From: Methylobacterium sp. NEAU K
GTDB lineage: Bacteria > Pseudomonadota > Alphaproteobacteria > Rhizobiales > Beijerinckiaceae
Length of the DNA: 64,000 nucleotides
Assembly (NCBI RefSeq): GCF_030700285.1
Contig: NZ_JAUYZJ010000008.1
Span: 124,001 to 188,000, forward strand
Direction: 5' to 3'
In this document: positions 27,774-37,034 of the stretch, one piece after another
Layout: each line of letters opens with the position of its first letter
Numbering within the stretch: the first letter of the stretch is position 1
Translations under genes and position numbers: made by a program
Notes under the pieces: generated by a model
The model's database searches: none
What the model saw: the letters and a program-made list of their open reading frames with translations, nothing else
Told to the model about the DNA's origin: nothing

Positions 27774-28158
27774 GGTCCTCTCCATATCCGGACGTGACTT
27801 TGCCGGAGCCGGTTGCCGTCCCATGGACACGGCAGTCGGCTCGAAGGCCTCGTGATCGCATGACGGTTTCGGAACACCGGATACCGCCGTTCCGCATCGT
27901 GACTTGAGCGCCGGGGATATCGACATCGCGTCCCCGGCGGTGAGCGGGTCCGGCCGGCTTCCGATTGTGTTCCGGCCCACCTCTGGTAGAGAGGCCGACG
28001 GGTCGGAACAGGCTCCGGGACCGGTGCCTCGCGCCCGACCTGTCTGGCCGAGTTCGGTTAACGGACGCTTGCGGCGGGCTGTCTGATCGGGGCTCGTCCG
28101 ATAGGGTTCGCCGAGCAAGGTTCGCACGCACGGCCGCGGGGCTGACGGGGAGAGAGAC
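27774..28158. other. 385-bp divergent intergenic region
   Basis: It lies between the SH3-like gene and the hydroxyacid dehydrogenase, and should contain both promoters. Frames running through it are extensions of the neighbouring genes in other phases. No RNA gene or strong hairpin was noticed. Confidence 0.5.
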
Positions 28159-29157
28159 GTGTCGAAGCGCAAGCCGCTCGTGGTCGTGACGCGACGCCTG
28201 CCGGACGCCGTCGAGACGCGGATGCGCGAGCTGTTCGACGTACGCCTCAGTCCCGACGATGCGCCGATGTCGCCGGAGGCCCTCGCGGGGGCCCTGCGGG
28301 AGGCCGACGTCCTGGTCCCCACCGTCACCGACGAGATCGATTCCGGCCTGCTCGCCCAGGCCGGTCCGAACCTGCGGCTGATCGCCAATTTCGGAAACGG
28401 CGTCGATCACATCGACGTTGCCGTGGCGCTGGAGCGCGGCATCACGGTCACCAACACCCCCGGCGTCCTGACCGAGGACACCGCCGACATGACGATGGCG
28501 CTGATCCTCGCGGTGGCGCGCCGGGTCACAGAGGGCGCGCGAATCATTCCCGACGACGATTGGACCACGGGCTGGTCGCCGACCTGGATGCTCGGGCGTC
28601 GCATCACCGGCAAGCGCCTCGGCATCGTCGGCATGGGCCGGATCGGCCAGGCCCTGGCCAAGCGCGCCCGCGCGTTCGGCCTGCAGGTCCACTACCACAA
28701 CCGCCGCCGGGTGCCGGCCGCGATCGAGGGTGCGCTGGACGCGACCTATTGGGAATCTCTCGACCAGATGCTGGCGCGGGTCGACATCGTGTCGGTCAAC
28801 TGCCCGCACACGCCCGCGACCTACCATCTCCTCTCGGCGCGGCGGCTCAAGCTGCTCAAGCCCGAGGCGATCGTGGTGAACACCGCCCGCGGCGAGGTGA
28901 TCGACGAGAACGCGCTCGCCCGGCTGATCGAGGCGGGCGACGTCTCGGCGGCCGGACTCGACGTGTTCGAGCAGGAGCCGGCGGTGAGCCCGCGCCTCGT
29001 CAAGCTCGCCCGCCAGGGCAAGGTCGTGCTGCTGCCCCACATGGGCTCGGCGACCTACGAGAGCCGCATCGACATGGGCGAGAAGGTCATCATCAACATC
29101 AAGACCTTCATGGACGGCCACCGGCCGCCGGACCGCATCCTGCCGAGCATGCTCTGA
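28159..29157 (+). CDS. D-2-hydroxyacid dehydrogenase (glyoxylate/hydroxypyruvate reductase type)
   Basis: 332 residues from a GTG preceded by GGGGAGAGAGAC. The NAD(P) loop is GIVGMGRIGQALAKRARAFG. The catalytic Arg is in NTARGEVIDENAL, the Glu in VFEQEPAVSP and the His in LLPHMGSATYESR. The set fits the GyaR/HprA-like D-glycerate dehydrogenase group, which interconverts hydroxypyruvate or glyoxylate with D-glycerate or glycolate. In a serine-cycle methylotroph this could be auxiliary to HprA, but substrate specificity cannot be read from the motifs. Confidence 0.88.
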   Translation: MSKRKPLVVVTRRLPDAVETRMRELFDVRLSPDDAPMSPEALAGALREADVLVPTVTDEIDSGLLAQAGPNLRLIANFGNGVDHIDVAVALERGITVTNTPGVLTEDTADMTMALILAVARRVTEGARIIPDDDWTTGWSPTWMLGRRITGKRLGIVGMGRIGQALAKRARAFGLQVHYHNRRRVPAAIEGALDATYWESLDQMLARVDIVSVNCPHTPATYHLLSARRLKLLKPEAIVVNTARGEVIDENALARLIEAGDVSAAGLDVFEQEPAVSPRLVKLARQGKVVLLPHMGSATYESRIDMGEKVIINIKTFMDGHRPPDRILPSML

Positions 29158-29172
29158 CCGCGGCTGGCGGCA

Positions 29173-29799
29173 TCACAGTGCATCGCCGCCCACCGCCGCC
29201 GGCTTCTTCTCGCCCTCCACGCTCTGGAACAGGCGCTCGCTGGTCAGCTTGAGGAAGTAGAAGCCGAATTCCGGATTCTGGTAGTAGAGCTGCTTGACGT
29301 CGGAATAGGACACGCACAGCGCCTTGCCGGCCTCGATGCAGACCAGAGACGCAGTCCTGGCATTGCCCGGCGCGAGCAGGCCAAGCTCTCCGACGATCCC
29401 ACCCCTGCGCACCTCGATCCCGACCTCTGGGATCCGGAACGCGCCACTCTCGATGTAGTACATCTCGCCGGCGAGGTCGCCCTTGCGGAACACCACCTCG
29501 CCGATCCCGAACGACCGCTGCGAGCCGAAAGGGCGCAGCCATTCGAGGGAGAGGTTGCCGTCGGCGGCGGTCTCGACGTCGCGCACGAGGCGCAGCATCT
29601 GCCACAGGCGATAGGCGTTGAATGGGATCTGGATCGCCTCGGTGAGCGCGACCGGGATGCTGCCGATGAGGATGCCGTAGGTGATGACGGCGCAGCTCGC
29701 GCACAGCGAGATGATCCGCAGCGGGATCATCGTGCTCATGGCCGAGGCCGAGATGGTCAGCGCGGTGCCGAGGTAGCCAATCCCCTCGATCCAATCCAT
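29173..29799 (-). CDS. Membrane-anchored cyclic-nucleotide-binding domain protein (Popeye-like architecture)
   Basis: 208 residues from the ATG at 29797-29799; a start 24 bp upstream is possible. Residues about 5-75 hold two or three membrane helices (LRIISLCASCAVITYGILIG). From about 90 a cyclic-nucleotide-binding barrel follows with the phosphate-binding cassette GELGLLAPGNARTAS, which has the Glu and the Arg-Thr-Ala core of cAMP/cGMP sites. There is no DNA-binding helix, so it is not a Crp regulator. Membrane helices followed by a lone cNMP domain resemble Popeye proteins. Role unknown. Confidence 0.75.
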   Translation of the reverse strand: MDWIEGIGYLGTALTISASAMSTMIPLRIISLCASCAVITYGILIGSIPVALTEAIQIPFNAYRLWQMLRLVRDVETAADGNLSLEWLRPFGSQRSFGIGEVVFRKGDLAGEMYYIESGAFRIPEVGIEVRRGGIVGELGLLAPGNARTASLVCIEAGKALCVSYSDVKQLYYQNPEFGFYFLKLTSERLFQSVEGEKKPAAVGGDAL

Positions 29800-29889
29800 G
29801 CGCACCCCCGACGGCCCCGTCACCTCAGCGGGATGCCCGTCTTGGGCCGCCCCGGCAAGACGCGCGGGTGCGGGCCCGGCGCATGCACC

Positions 29890-31242
29890 TTAGGCTGTGC
29901 TCGCGTGGATACGCTCCGCCGCAGCCTCGGCGGCGCGGGCCCCCTCCTCGAAGGCCCCGCCCACCGTGCCCCATTGCAGCCGCGACAGCGCCTCCCCGGC
30001 GAACCAGACCGTGTCGGCCAGCGGCTCGCGCAGGAATTGGCGCGCCGGCGCGTGACCGGGCGGCACCACCGCCCAGGAGCCGCGGGACCAGGGATCGTGC
30101 CGCCACGCGCTCACCACCGGGATGGCCAGGTCCCGCAGCCGCGCCCTGCCGAACTGTTCTGCCAGGACCGCCCGGACATGGCGCCGCACGCCATCCGGAC
30201 CGGAGCCGGCGGCGTCGATCGCCGCGGCCTCGTGCACGTCGAGCTCGTAATAGTGGAACGGCGTGCCATCGATCCGGGTGAGCAGCCCGGCCGGCGATGG
30301 ACGCGTGCCGTGGATCGCCGCGAGGCGGTCGCGGCCCCGGAACGGGCTCGACGGCCAGTGCAGCACGGCGTGCTCGTAGATGCCGGTGGAGAAGCCGTCG
30401 ATGGCCGCGCGGACCGCGTTCGGCAGCGGCGGCGAGAAGGCTGGGCCGTCGCGCAGAACCATGATCGGCACCGTCACGATCACGGCCCGGGCCGTGTAGA
30501 CGGACCCGGCGGCGGTGGTGACGCGGACGCGCCGGTCGGACCAGTCGATGCGCGCCACGGGGCTTGAGAGAGCAACCGGCAGCCCGTCCGCCAAGCGGGC
30601 GAGATAGCTGCCGTAGCCGCCGGTGAGGAAATAGTTCTCGCTGTACTCGAGGCTCGGGAAATCGTGGAGCGAGACCTCGCTGAGCGCCCGGCCCGACACC
30701 AGCCCGTGAACCTGCGCGACCCGGGAGCCCCAGGGCCCGAGGCCCGGCGGCAGCGCGCTCGCCGCCGGCCGGTCGGGCCCGGGCTGCGCGGCGCCCTGCG
30801 TCATCGTCCGGTCGGCACGCGCGAAGGCGCGGGCGTTCGCCCGGATCTCGTCGGGTCGCCCCCGCCGGTTGTCGACCCAGACGTGGCTCTCCTGCGGCGA
30901 ACGGCGCAGGCGCTCCCCGCGCGCCCGCCCGAGGGCGACCAGCGGGTTGATCGGCCCGGCATGGAGCCAGTGCGCACCGACATCGATGGCGTGGCCGCGC
31001 AGGGCCACGGTGAAGGCGCGGCCGCCGATCCGGTCGCGGGCCTCCAGCACGGCGACCCGGACGCCCCGGGACGCCAGGGTCCGGGCCGCGCCGATGCCGG
31101 CGGCGCCCGCGCCGATCACCAGCACCTCCGGAGACTCGGGCAGCGGGGCCAGGCGCGGCCGGTAATCGGGCGCGCGCGGCGGGTCTGCGGACCGGAGTCC
31201 GGATGCCCATGGGGTCGAGGCCGTCACACTGGCGTTCTGCAC
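29890..31242 (-). CDS. Flavin monoamine oxidase family protein
   Basis: 450 residues from a GTG at 31240-31242 with GGGAGAG upstream; another GTG is at 31255-31257. The FAD-binding Rossmann motif is VLVIGAGAAGIGAARTLASR and the second FAD contact is EARDRIGGRAFTV. The C-terminal FAD segment VWFAGEALSRLQWGTVGGAFEEG is typical of amine oxidases of the MAO/polyamine oxidase type, which oxidise primary or polyamines with O2. There is no twin-arginine signal. The substrate is unknown; it is divergent from the EI24-like gene. Confidence 0.87.
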   Translation of the reverse strand: MQNASVTASTPWASGLRSADPPRAPDYRPRLAPLPESPEVLVIGAGAAGIGAARTLASRGVRVAVLEARDRIGGRAFTVALRGHAIDVGAHWLHAGPINPLVALGRARGERLRRSPQESHVWVDNRRGRPDEIRANARAFARADRTMTQGAAQPGPDRPAASALPPGLGPWGSRVAQVHGLVSGRALSEVSLHDFPSLEYSENYFLTGGYGSYLARLADGLPVALSSPVARIDWSDRRVRVTTAAGSVYTARAVIVTVPIMVLRDGPAFSPPLPNAVRAAIDGFSTGIYEHAVLHWPSSPFRGRDRLAAIHGTRPSPAGLLTRIDGTPFHYYELDVHEAAAIDAAGSGPDGVRRHVRAVLAEQFGRARLRDLAIPVVSAWRHDPWSRGSWAVVPPGHAPARQFLREPLADTVWFAGEALSRLQWGTVGGAFEEGARAAEAAAERIHASTA

Positions 31243-31356
31243 GCACTCTCCCTGCACCGTCGCCTCCCGTGCGGCAGCGCCCGCCCTTGCGCCCGCCGCC
31301 GCACCCCTTCACAACGCAGCCGCGCCGCTCCCGGCGCGGGCCGGAAACCTCGCCCG

Positions 31357-32061
31357 ATGCTCGTCGAGTCCGCCACGGCGGCTTTGCGCCAGACCTTCTC
31401 CCCGCCCCTGCGGGCGATCCTGTGGAAGTCCCTCGGCCTGACGCTCGGCCTGCTGGTCCTGATCTGGCTCGGCCTGACCCGCCTCGTCGAGGCGTTCCAG
31501 GCGAGCCACCACATCTCCGCCCAGTACCCGATCCTCGACAGCCTCGCCTACTACCTCGCCGGTTTCGGCCTGTTCGTGGTGCTGGCCTACCTCACGCCGG
31601 CGGTCTCGATCCTGGTGGCGGGCTTCTTCCTCGACGATGCCGCCGAGATCGTCGAGCGAACCGATTTTCCCGACGACCCGCCCGGGCGGCCGATGCCGCT
31701 CGCGACCGCCATGTTCTACGCCGTCCGCTTCGCGGGTGTGACGCTGCTCGTCAATCTCGCGGCGCTGGTGATCTTCTTCGTGCCGGTGATCGGGATCGCG
31801 GCGTTCTTCGGCGCCAACGCCTACCTTCTGGCGCGGGAATATTTCGAGATGGCGGCCGCCCGCTTCCGGCCGCTGGCCGAGGCCGCCGAGATGCGTCGGG
31901 CCTTCTCGGTGCCGACGCTCGGCGCCGGCTGCCTGATGGCGGCCCTGATGGTGGTGCCGATCCTCAACCTGCTGACGCCGCTGTTCGGGATCGCCCTGAT
32001 GGTCCACCTGCACAAGCGGCTCAGCCGGCGCCTGCGCCTCGGAGCGCCGGCCGCCCGATAG
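31357..32061 (+). CDS. EI24/CysZ-like membrane protein
   Basis: 234 residues from the ATG at 31357. The EI24 domain spans almost all of it, with four to six hydrophobic segments (ILWKSLGLTLGLLVLIWLGL, FVVLAYLTPAVSILVAGFFL, LLVNLAALVIFFVPVIGIAA). The family includes the CysZ sulfate importer and eukaryotic EI24. EYFEMAAARFRP in the loop is a conserved feature of the alphaproteobacterial members. Whether this one carries sulfate is not shown; no cysteine-biosynthesis gene is adjacent. Confidence 0.85.
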   Translation: MLVESATAALRQTFSPPLRAILWKSLGLTLGLLVLIWLGLTRLVEAFQASHHISAQYPILDSLAYYLAGFGLFVVLAYLTPAVSILVAGFFLDDAAEIVERTDFPDDPPGRPMPLATAMFYAVRFAGVTLLVNLAALVIFFVPVIGIAAFFGANAYLLAREYFEMAAARFRPLAEAAEMRRAFSVPTLGAGCLMAALMVVPILNLLTPLFGIALMVHLHKRLSRRLRLGAPAAR

Positions 32062-32157
32062 GACGGGGTTGCGGCGAAGGCTCGCCCTGGTCGACGTTCG
32101 GTTTGGACGCTACGCTCGCCACGGCCCGGCGGCGCGCGGGCTCCGGAGAGCCGTTCG

Positions 32158-33432
32158 ATGAAGGTGCACGATGCGGCGCGGGATGTCCCGCCGCCCCCGG
32201 GAAAGGGCCCCTTCCTCCTCGTGGGGCTCGTCGGCATCGGTCTGGTGACCTGGGGCGCCTACGGCCATTGGCAGCGGGATGTCGAGGCCACCGCGACACT
32301 GGAGCGGATCAGGTCCCTCGTCCCGCAGGTGCGCCTCGTGGTCGCCGAGCGGGCGGCCGGTCCCCTCGATCTCAAGTTGCCGGGACAGACGCAGGCCTTC
32401 ACCACCGCGGCGATCGCGGCGCGGGCCACCGGCTACATCGCAGAGCGTCGCATCGATATCGGCTCGCGCGTCAAGGCCGGAGACCTGCTCCTGCGCATCG
32501 CGGCCCCGGATCTCGACCAGCAGCTCGCCCAGGCCGAGGCTCAGGTCGGCCAGTTGCGGGCGCAGCTGCTCCAGGCCCAGGCCCAGGTCGAGCAGGCCCG
32601 CGCGAACGTAAATCTCGCCAACCTCACCAATAACCGCACCACGACGCTGGCCGTGCAGGGCTGGGCCTCGCGGCAGAACGCGGACACCGCGCAGGCCAGC
32701 GTTCTGTCCCAGGCGGCGACGCTGGCGGCTGCCGAGGCGGGCGTGAAGGTCGCCACCGCCAACATCAAGTCCCAGGAAGCGGTCGTCGAACGGCTGAAGG
32801 CCCTTACGGCGTTCGAGCGCGTCGTCGCTCCCTTCGACGGCGTCGTCACGATCCGCAACGTCGACGTCGGCGATCTGGTCAGAGCCGATAATGGCGGCAC
32901 GCCGCTCCTGAGCATCGACCAGGACACCACCCTGCGTATCACCGTCAACGTGCCGCAGAACGACGCCACCGGCGTCGAGCCGGGCGTGAAGGCCGAGATC
33001 ACCGTGCCGCAGATGCCGGGGCGCACCTTCGCGGGCTTCGTCGAGCGCAGCTCGGTCGCCCTCGATGCCGCCTCGCGCACCCTGACCACGCAGGTCGACG
33101 TGCCCAACCCCGACAGGACGCTGCGGGCTGGGCTCTACGCCTACGTCACTCTGAAGATTCCGCGCACCGAGCCGAGCGTAACGGTTCCCGCTGAGGCGAC
33201 GGTGTTCAACCACAACGGCATGCAGGTCGCCGAGGTCGGCGAAGACGATCGGGTGACGTGGCGCACGATCGAGGTGCGGCGCGATCTCGGGCGGACGCTC
33301 GAGCTGAAATCGGGCCTGACGGCGGACAGCCGCATCATCTACAGCCCGCCCCCCGATCTGCGCGACGGCCAATCGATCGAGCGCGCCAAGCCGGCGGCGC
33401 CGGAGAAGCCGATGCGGTCGGCCGAGCGCTGA
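32158..33432 (+). CDS. RND efflux periplasmic adaptor (MFP/HlyD family)
   Basis: 424 residues. An N-terminal membrane anchor (LLVGLVGIGLVTWGAYGHW) is followed by a split lipoyl domain (TGYIAERRIDIGSRVKAGDL and FDGVVTIRNVDVGDLV). A long coiled coil of about residues 115-190 comes next (QLAQAEAQVGQLRAQLLQAQ), then a beta-barrel domain (RITVNVPQNDATGVEPGVKA). Such adaptors link an inner-membrane pump to an outer-membrane channel. No pump or TolC-like gene is next to it, so it is an orphan subunit or uses a pump encoded elsewhere. Confidence 0.92.
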   Translation: MKVHDAARDVPPPPGKGPFLLVGLVGIGLVTWGAYGHWQRDVEATATLERIRSLVPQVRLVVAERAAGPLDLKLPGQTQAFTTAAIAARATGYIAERRIDIGSRVKAGDLLLRIAAPDLDQQLAQAEAQVGQLRAQLLQAQAQVEQARANVNLANLTNNRTTTLAVQGWASRQNADTAQASVLSQAATLAAAEAGVKVATANIKSQEAVVERLKALTAFERVVAPFDGVVTIRNVDVGDLVRADNGGTPLLSIDQDTTLRITVNVPQNDATGVEPGVKAEITVPQMPGRTFAGFVERSSVALDAASRTLTTQVDVPNPDRTLRAGLYAYVTLKIPRTEPSVTVPAEATVFNHNGMQVAEVGEDDRVTWRTIEVRRDLGRTLELKSGLTADSRIIYSPPPDLRDGQSIERAKPAAPEKPMRSAER

Positions 33433-33449
33433 CGGATCCGCGGACGGCT

Positions 33450-33827
33450 TCAGTTCACCCGGACCACGAGCTTCATCTTCGGATGGATGCCGCAGAGCAC
33501 CTGGAAGGTCCCCCGCTCGGTGAAGACGACAGGGGTCCGGCTGCCGGGTTCCTGGTCGCCGGAATCGAAGTTGAAGCTGTCCGATTCGACGAAGGCGTGG
33601 TGCAGCAGATCGCTGTCGTCGTTCACGAAGGTCACGGTCTCGCCCCGGGTAATGGCGAGGTTGCCCGGCTGGAATGCCCGGCCCTTTTGCGACACGAACA
33701 GCCCGGCTGCTTCGAGGTCGCCCACCAGGATCAATCCACAGATCAATCCGAGAGCGAGCGCCAACGCCGCCGGTACCACCGTCCTTGAGCGCGGCGAAGC
33801 GGACGGGGGTGGCGCTAGGGGAGCCAT
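33450..33827 (-). CDS. Exported cupredoxin (blue copper) protein
   Basis: 125 residues from the ATG at 33825-33827 behind GAGGAATATT. A hydrophobic anchor (AALALALGLICGLILVG) leads to a type-1 copper domain. The first His ligand is in DLLHHAFVES and the Cys-x2-His-x2-Met cluster is LCGIHPKMKLVV, giving a full His-Cys-His-Met set. Such proteins carry electrons in the periplasm or are membrane-tethered copper proteins. It is convergent with the adaptor gene, and no copper-export gene is adjacent. Confidence 0.86.
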   Translation of the reverse strand: MAPLAPPPSASPRSRTVVPAALALALGLICGLILVGDLEAAGLFVSQKGRAFQPGNLAITRGETVTFVNDDSDLLHHAFVESDSFNFDSGDQEPGSRTPVVFTERGTFQVLCGIHPKMKLVVRVN

Positions 33828-34041
33828 AATATTCCTCGGCCTCACACGGTCTCTCTAGCCGAGAATGTGTTGAGAATTTATTTTCGCGATGCGCTAAACG
33901 CCGGCAGGCCGCGCCGTTTCCGGTAAAATCGACACCGCAAGACGATCGTCCCTGAATCGAATCCTCATTCCGCGGGGCTAATCGCCTTTTAACATGTGGC
34001 AAGTAACGTTTGGCTGACCTGCGACACGGCGGCCTGGTGCG

Positions 34042-36927
34042 ATGCGAGACCCCGAGAGAGCGACGGACGACAGCCGGACGGCGCGGCTAAAGCACGCGGT
34101 GCGCGGCGTCATGGGTCTTTCCACGACGATCCGCGGCCGGATCTTCGTCGCCTTCCTGGGCATGAGCCTGCTGTCGGGTGCGCTCGGCCTCTACGCCGTG
34201 ATCGCGATCTCGCATGTCGGAGCGCTCGTCAACCGGACCTACGACGAGTCGCTGATGTCGATCAATTACGCCCGGGCGACCGCGGCCGACTTCGCGAAGA
34301 TGCGCAGCCTCTTCGCGCGCCGGCTGCATGTCCACGATGCCGCAGTCGCGGCCAAGCTGGACGCGGAGATCTCCGACCTTGCGACCACGTTCGCCGAGGA
34401 CCTGACGATCGCGGTCGAGCGCTCGCAGTCCGACCGGGCGGTGCGGACGGCCGGCGCGGTCCAGGCCGGTGTGGCCGCCTGGGAAGAGATGCGCCGCACC
34501 TTGGATCCCAATACCGCTCGCCCGGAGCGCTGGGATGCGCTGGACCAGCAGGCCAACGCGGTCGACGGGCAGATCGACCTGCTCGTGAACTACACGGCGG
34601 GCGACGGTTTCACCTTTCGGCAGGCGGCTCGCATGCTCGTCGCCCAGGAGATGCACGTCAACGCCATCGCGGCCGGCCTGGCGATCGTGGTCTGCGCGCT
34701 GATCGCGTGGCTGCTCAACCGCCGCATCACCGGCCCGCTGGCGGCGGCCTCGGTGGCGGCGGAGCGGATCGCCAGCGGGCGCCTCGACGACCGCATCCCG
34801 GCCGGCGGCCGCGACGAGCTCGGCAGCCTGCTCCGCTCGATGGCGACGATGCGCGACAATATCCAGGCGATGATGCAGCGCGAGGTCAGCCAGCGCCGCG
34901 TCGCGGAGGCGCTGGTGACGGACGCGCTCCAGACGTCCCGCGAAGCGGTCGTGGTGGTCGACGCGGCGGGGCGCATTGCGCTGGCCAACACCCAGGCCCT
35001 GCGCTTCTTCAACGGACTCGACGCTGCGGTCACGGCCGGGATGTCCCTGGCGCAGTCCGCCCGTGAAATCGAGCGCGGCTCCGGTTCAGACGCCCTCGAC
35101 GAGTGCTTCCAGGCACTCGCCCGCGACGGCGAGATCCGGCTGGCGGACGGGCGCTGGCTGCGCGTGAGCCGCAGCGCCACGCAGCAGGGCGGCTTCGTGG
35201 CCGTTTGCAGCGACATCAGCGTGCTCAAGGAGCAGGAGGACCGGCTCACGGAGACCAACCTCCGCCTCGACGCCGCCCTCGACAACATGTCCCAGGGGCT
35301 CTGCCTGTACGATGCGCAGCATCGCCTGATGGTGGTGAACCGGCGCTACAGCGAAATCTACGGGCTGCCGCCGGGGGCCGTTGTTCCGGGAATGTCGGCT
35401 CGGGCGGTGCTGGAGGCGGGCATCGCCGCCGGCAACCATCCGGGCTGCGATCTCGCCGCACTCCTCCGCCAGGAGCGCGAGGCCCGCCGTGGCGGCACCT
35501 GGAATACGCATTTCCAGGAGCTGAGCAACGGCCGCGTCGTCGCGATCGATCGCCGCGAGACGGCCGACGGCGGCTTCGTCGCGACCTACGAGGACGTCAC
35601 GGAGCGCCGGCGCGCCGAGGCGCGCATCGCCTTCCTGGCGCATCACGACATGCTGACCGGGCTGCCGAACCGGGAGGCGCTCGGCCAACAGATCGAGATG
35701 GCCGTGGCCCAGGCAGGACGCGATTCGGGCTTCGCGGTGTTCGCCATCGACTTGGACGACTTCCGGCCGGTCAACGAAACGCTCGGGCACGGCGTCGGCG
35801 ACGAGCTGCTCGTTGCCGCCTCAGACCGGCTGAGGGCCTGTGTGCGCGAGATCGATTGCGTCGCCCGGCTTGGTGCCGACGAGTTCATCGTCGTCCAGCG
35901 TGGCATCGACCGGCCAGAGGACGCCGCAGTCCTCGCCCGCCGCATCATCGAGGTGCTGAGCGCGCCCTACACCCTGAGCAAGCACGAGATCAGCGTCGGT
36001 CTGACCATCGGCATCACCCTGGCGCCAAGCGACGGCGCCAGCTGCGAGAAGCTCCTGAAGAACGCCGAGGTCGCCCTCGACCGCGGCAAGTCCGAGGCGC
36101 GGGGCGCGTTCCGCTTCTTCGAGCCCGAGATGGATGCGCGCCTCCAGGCGCGGCGGAACCTGGAGCGTGATCTGCGCGACGCGCTCGCCCGGGAGGCGTT
36201 CGAGGTCTACTACCAGCCGATCTACAGCCTCGACACGGACCGGATCTGCGGCTTCGAGGCGCTGCTGCGCTGGGACCACCCGACGCGCGGTTTCGTCTCG
36301 CCGGCGGAGTTCATCCCCATCGCGGAGGAGATCGGCCTGATCGTGCCGCTCGGCGAGTGGGTTCTGCGCCGCGCCTGCGAGGAGGCCGCCCGCTGGCCGG
36401 ACGGGCTCAAGGTCGCCGTCAACGTCTCGGCAGTCCAGTTCACGTCGGCGAGCCTCGTCACGGCCGTTCGCGAGGCCCTGCGCCGGACCGGCCTGCCGGG
36501 CCGCCGGTTGGAGCTGGAGATCACCGAGTCGGTGCTGGTGGCCAATCCCGGCGCCACCACGGCGATCCTCCACAGCCTTAAGGCGCTGGGTGTGCGGGTC
36601 TCGATGGACGATTTCGGGACCGGGTATTCCAGCTTGAGCTACCTGCGCAGCTTCCCGTTCGACAAGATCAAGATCGACCAGTCCTTCGTGCGCGACCTAT
36701 GCGTGAAGGATGGGACCGACTTCATCGTCCGCGCGGTGATCGGGCTCGGCGCCAGCCTCGGCATGACGACCACCGCCGAGGGTGTCGAGACGGAGGCGCA
36801 GCTCGCGCACCTGCGCGCCGAAGGCTGCGACGAGGTCCAGGGCTATCTGTTCAGCCGTCCGGTTCCGGTCTCGGAGGTCGCCGAGGTCATCCGCCGCTGG
36901 AACGGCGCCGCCCGGGCGATCGCCTGA
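34042..36927 (+). CDS. HAMP-PAS-PAS-GGDEF-EAL cyclic-di-GMP protein
   Basis: 961 residues. Membrane helices at about 35-57 and 210-230 flank a periplasmic four-helix sensor, followed by HAMP (about 223-280) and two PAS regions (the second starting DNMSQGLCLYDAQHRLMVVN). A GGDEF domain (about 526-690) and an EAL domain (about 716-950) close the protein. The cyclase motif reads GADEF, not GGDEF (near 610). The EAL side keeps FEALLRW, DDFGTGYSSLSYL and KIDQSFV. It may act mainly as a phosphodiesterase that lowers c-di-GMP. It has a long A+T-rich leader. Confidence 0.92.
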   Translation: MRDPERATDDSRTARLKHAVRGVMGLSTTIRGRIFVAFLGMSLLSGALGLYAVIAISHVGALVNRTYDESLMSINYARATAADFAKMRSLFARRLHVHDAAVAAKLDAEISDLATTFAEDLTIAVERSQSDRAVRTAGAVQAGVAAWEEMRRTLDPNTARPERWDALDQQANAVDGQIDLLVNYTAGDGFTFRQAARMLVAQEMHVNAIAAGLAIVVCALIAWLLNRRITGPLAAASVAAERIASGRLDDRIPAGGRDELGSLLRSMATMRDNIQAMMQREVSQRRVAEALVTDALQTSREAVVVVDAAGRIALANTQALRFFNGLDAAVTAGMSLAQSAREIERGSGSDALDECFQALARDGEIRLADGRWLRVSRSATQQGGFVAVCSDISVLKEQEDRLTETNLRLDAALDNMSQGLCLYDAQHRLMVVNRRYSEIYGLPPGAVVPGMSARAVLEAGIAAGNHPGCDLAALLRQEREARRGGTWNTHFQELSNGRVVAIDRRETADGGFVATYEDVTERRRAEARIAFLAHHDMLTGLPNREALGQQIEMAVAQAGRDSGFAVFAIDLDDFRPVNETLGHGVGDELLVAASDRLRACVREIDCVARLGADEFIVVQRGIDRPEDAAVLARRIIEVLSAPYTLSKHEISVGLTIGITLAPSDGASCEKLLKNAEVALDRGKSEARGAFRFFEPEMDARLQARRNLERDLRDALAREAFEVYYQPIYSLDTDRICGFEALLRWDHPTRGFVSPAEFIPIAEEIGLIVPLGEWVLRRACEEAARWPDGLKVAVNVSAVQFTSASLVTAVREALRRTGLPGRRLELEITESVLVANPGATTAILHSLKALGVRVSMDDFGTGYSSLSYLRSFPFDKIKIDQSFVRDLCVKDGTDFIVRAVIGLGASLGMTTTAEGVETEAQLAHLRAEGCDEVQGYLFSRPVPVSEVAEVIRRWNGAARAIA

Positions 36928-36974
36928 GGGGGCTTTTCCCCTGCCTGTGTGATGCTTGCACGTCCCGCCGCGCG

Positions 36975-36997
36975 CCCCTCCCCGCAAGGGGGAGGGG
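36975..36997. repeat. REP-like palindrome, second copy
   Basis: A 23-bp near-palindrome with arms CCCCTCCCC and GGGGGAGGGG about GCAA. It is the reverse-complement counterpart of the copy at 11682-11704 with 22 of 23 positions identical. It lies between the converging ends of the c-di-GMP protein gene and aroG. Confidence 0.65.
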
Positions 36998-37034
36998 AAA
37001 GGCGTGGTGATTACGGCGACCGATGCGGAGCGCC

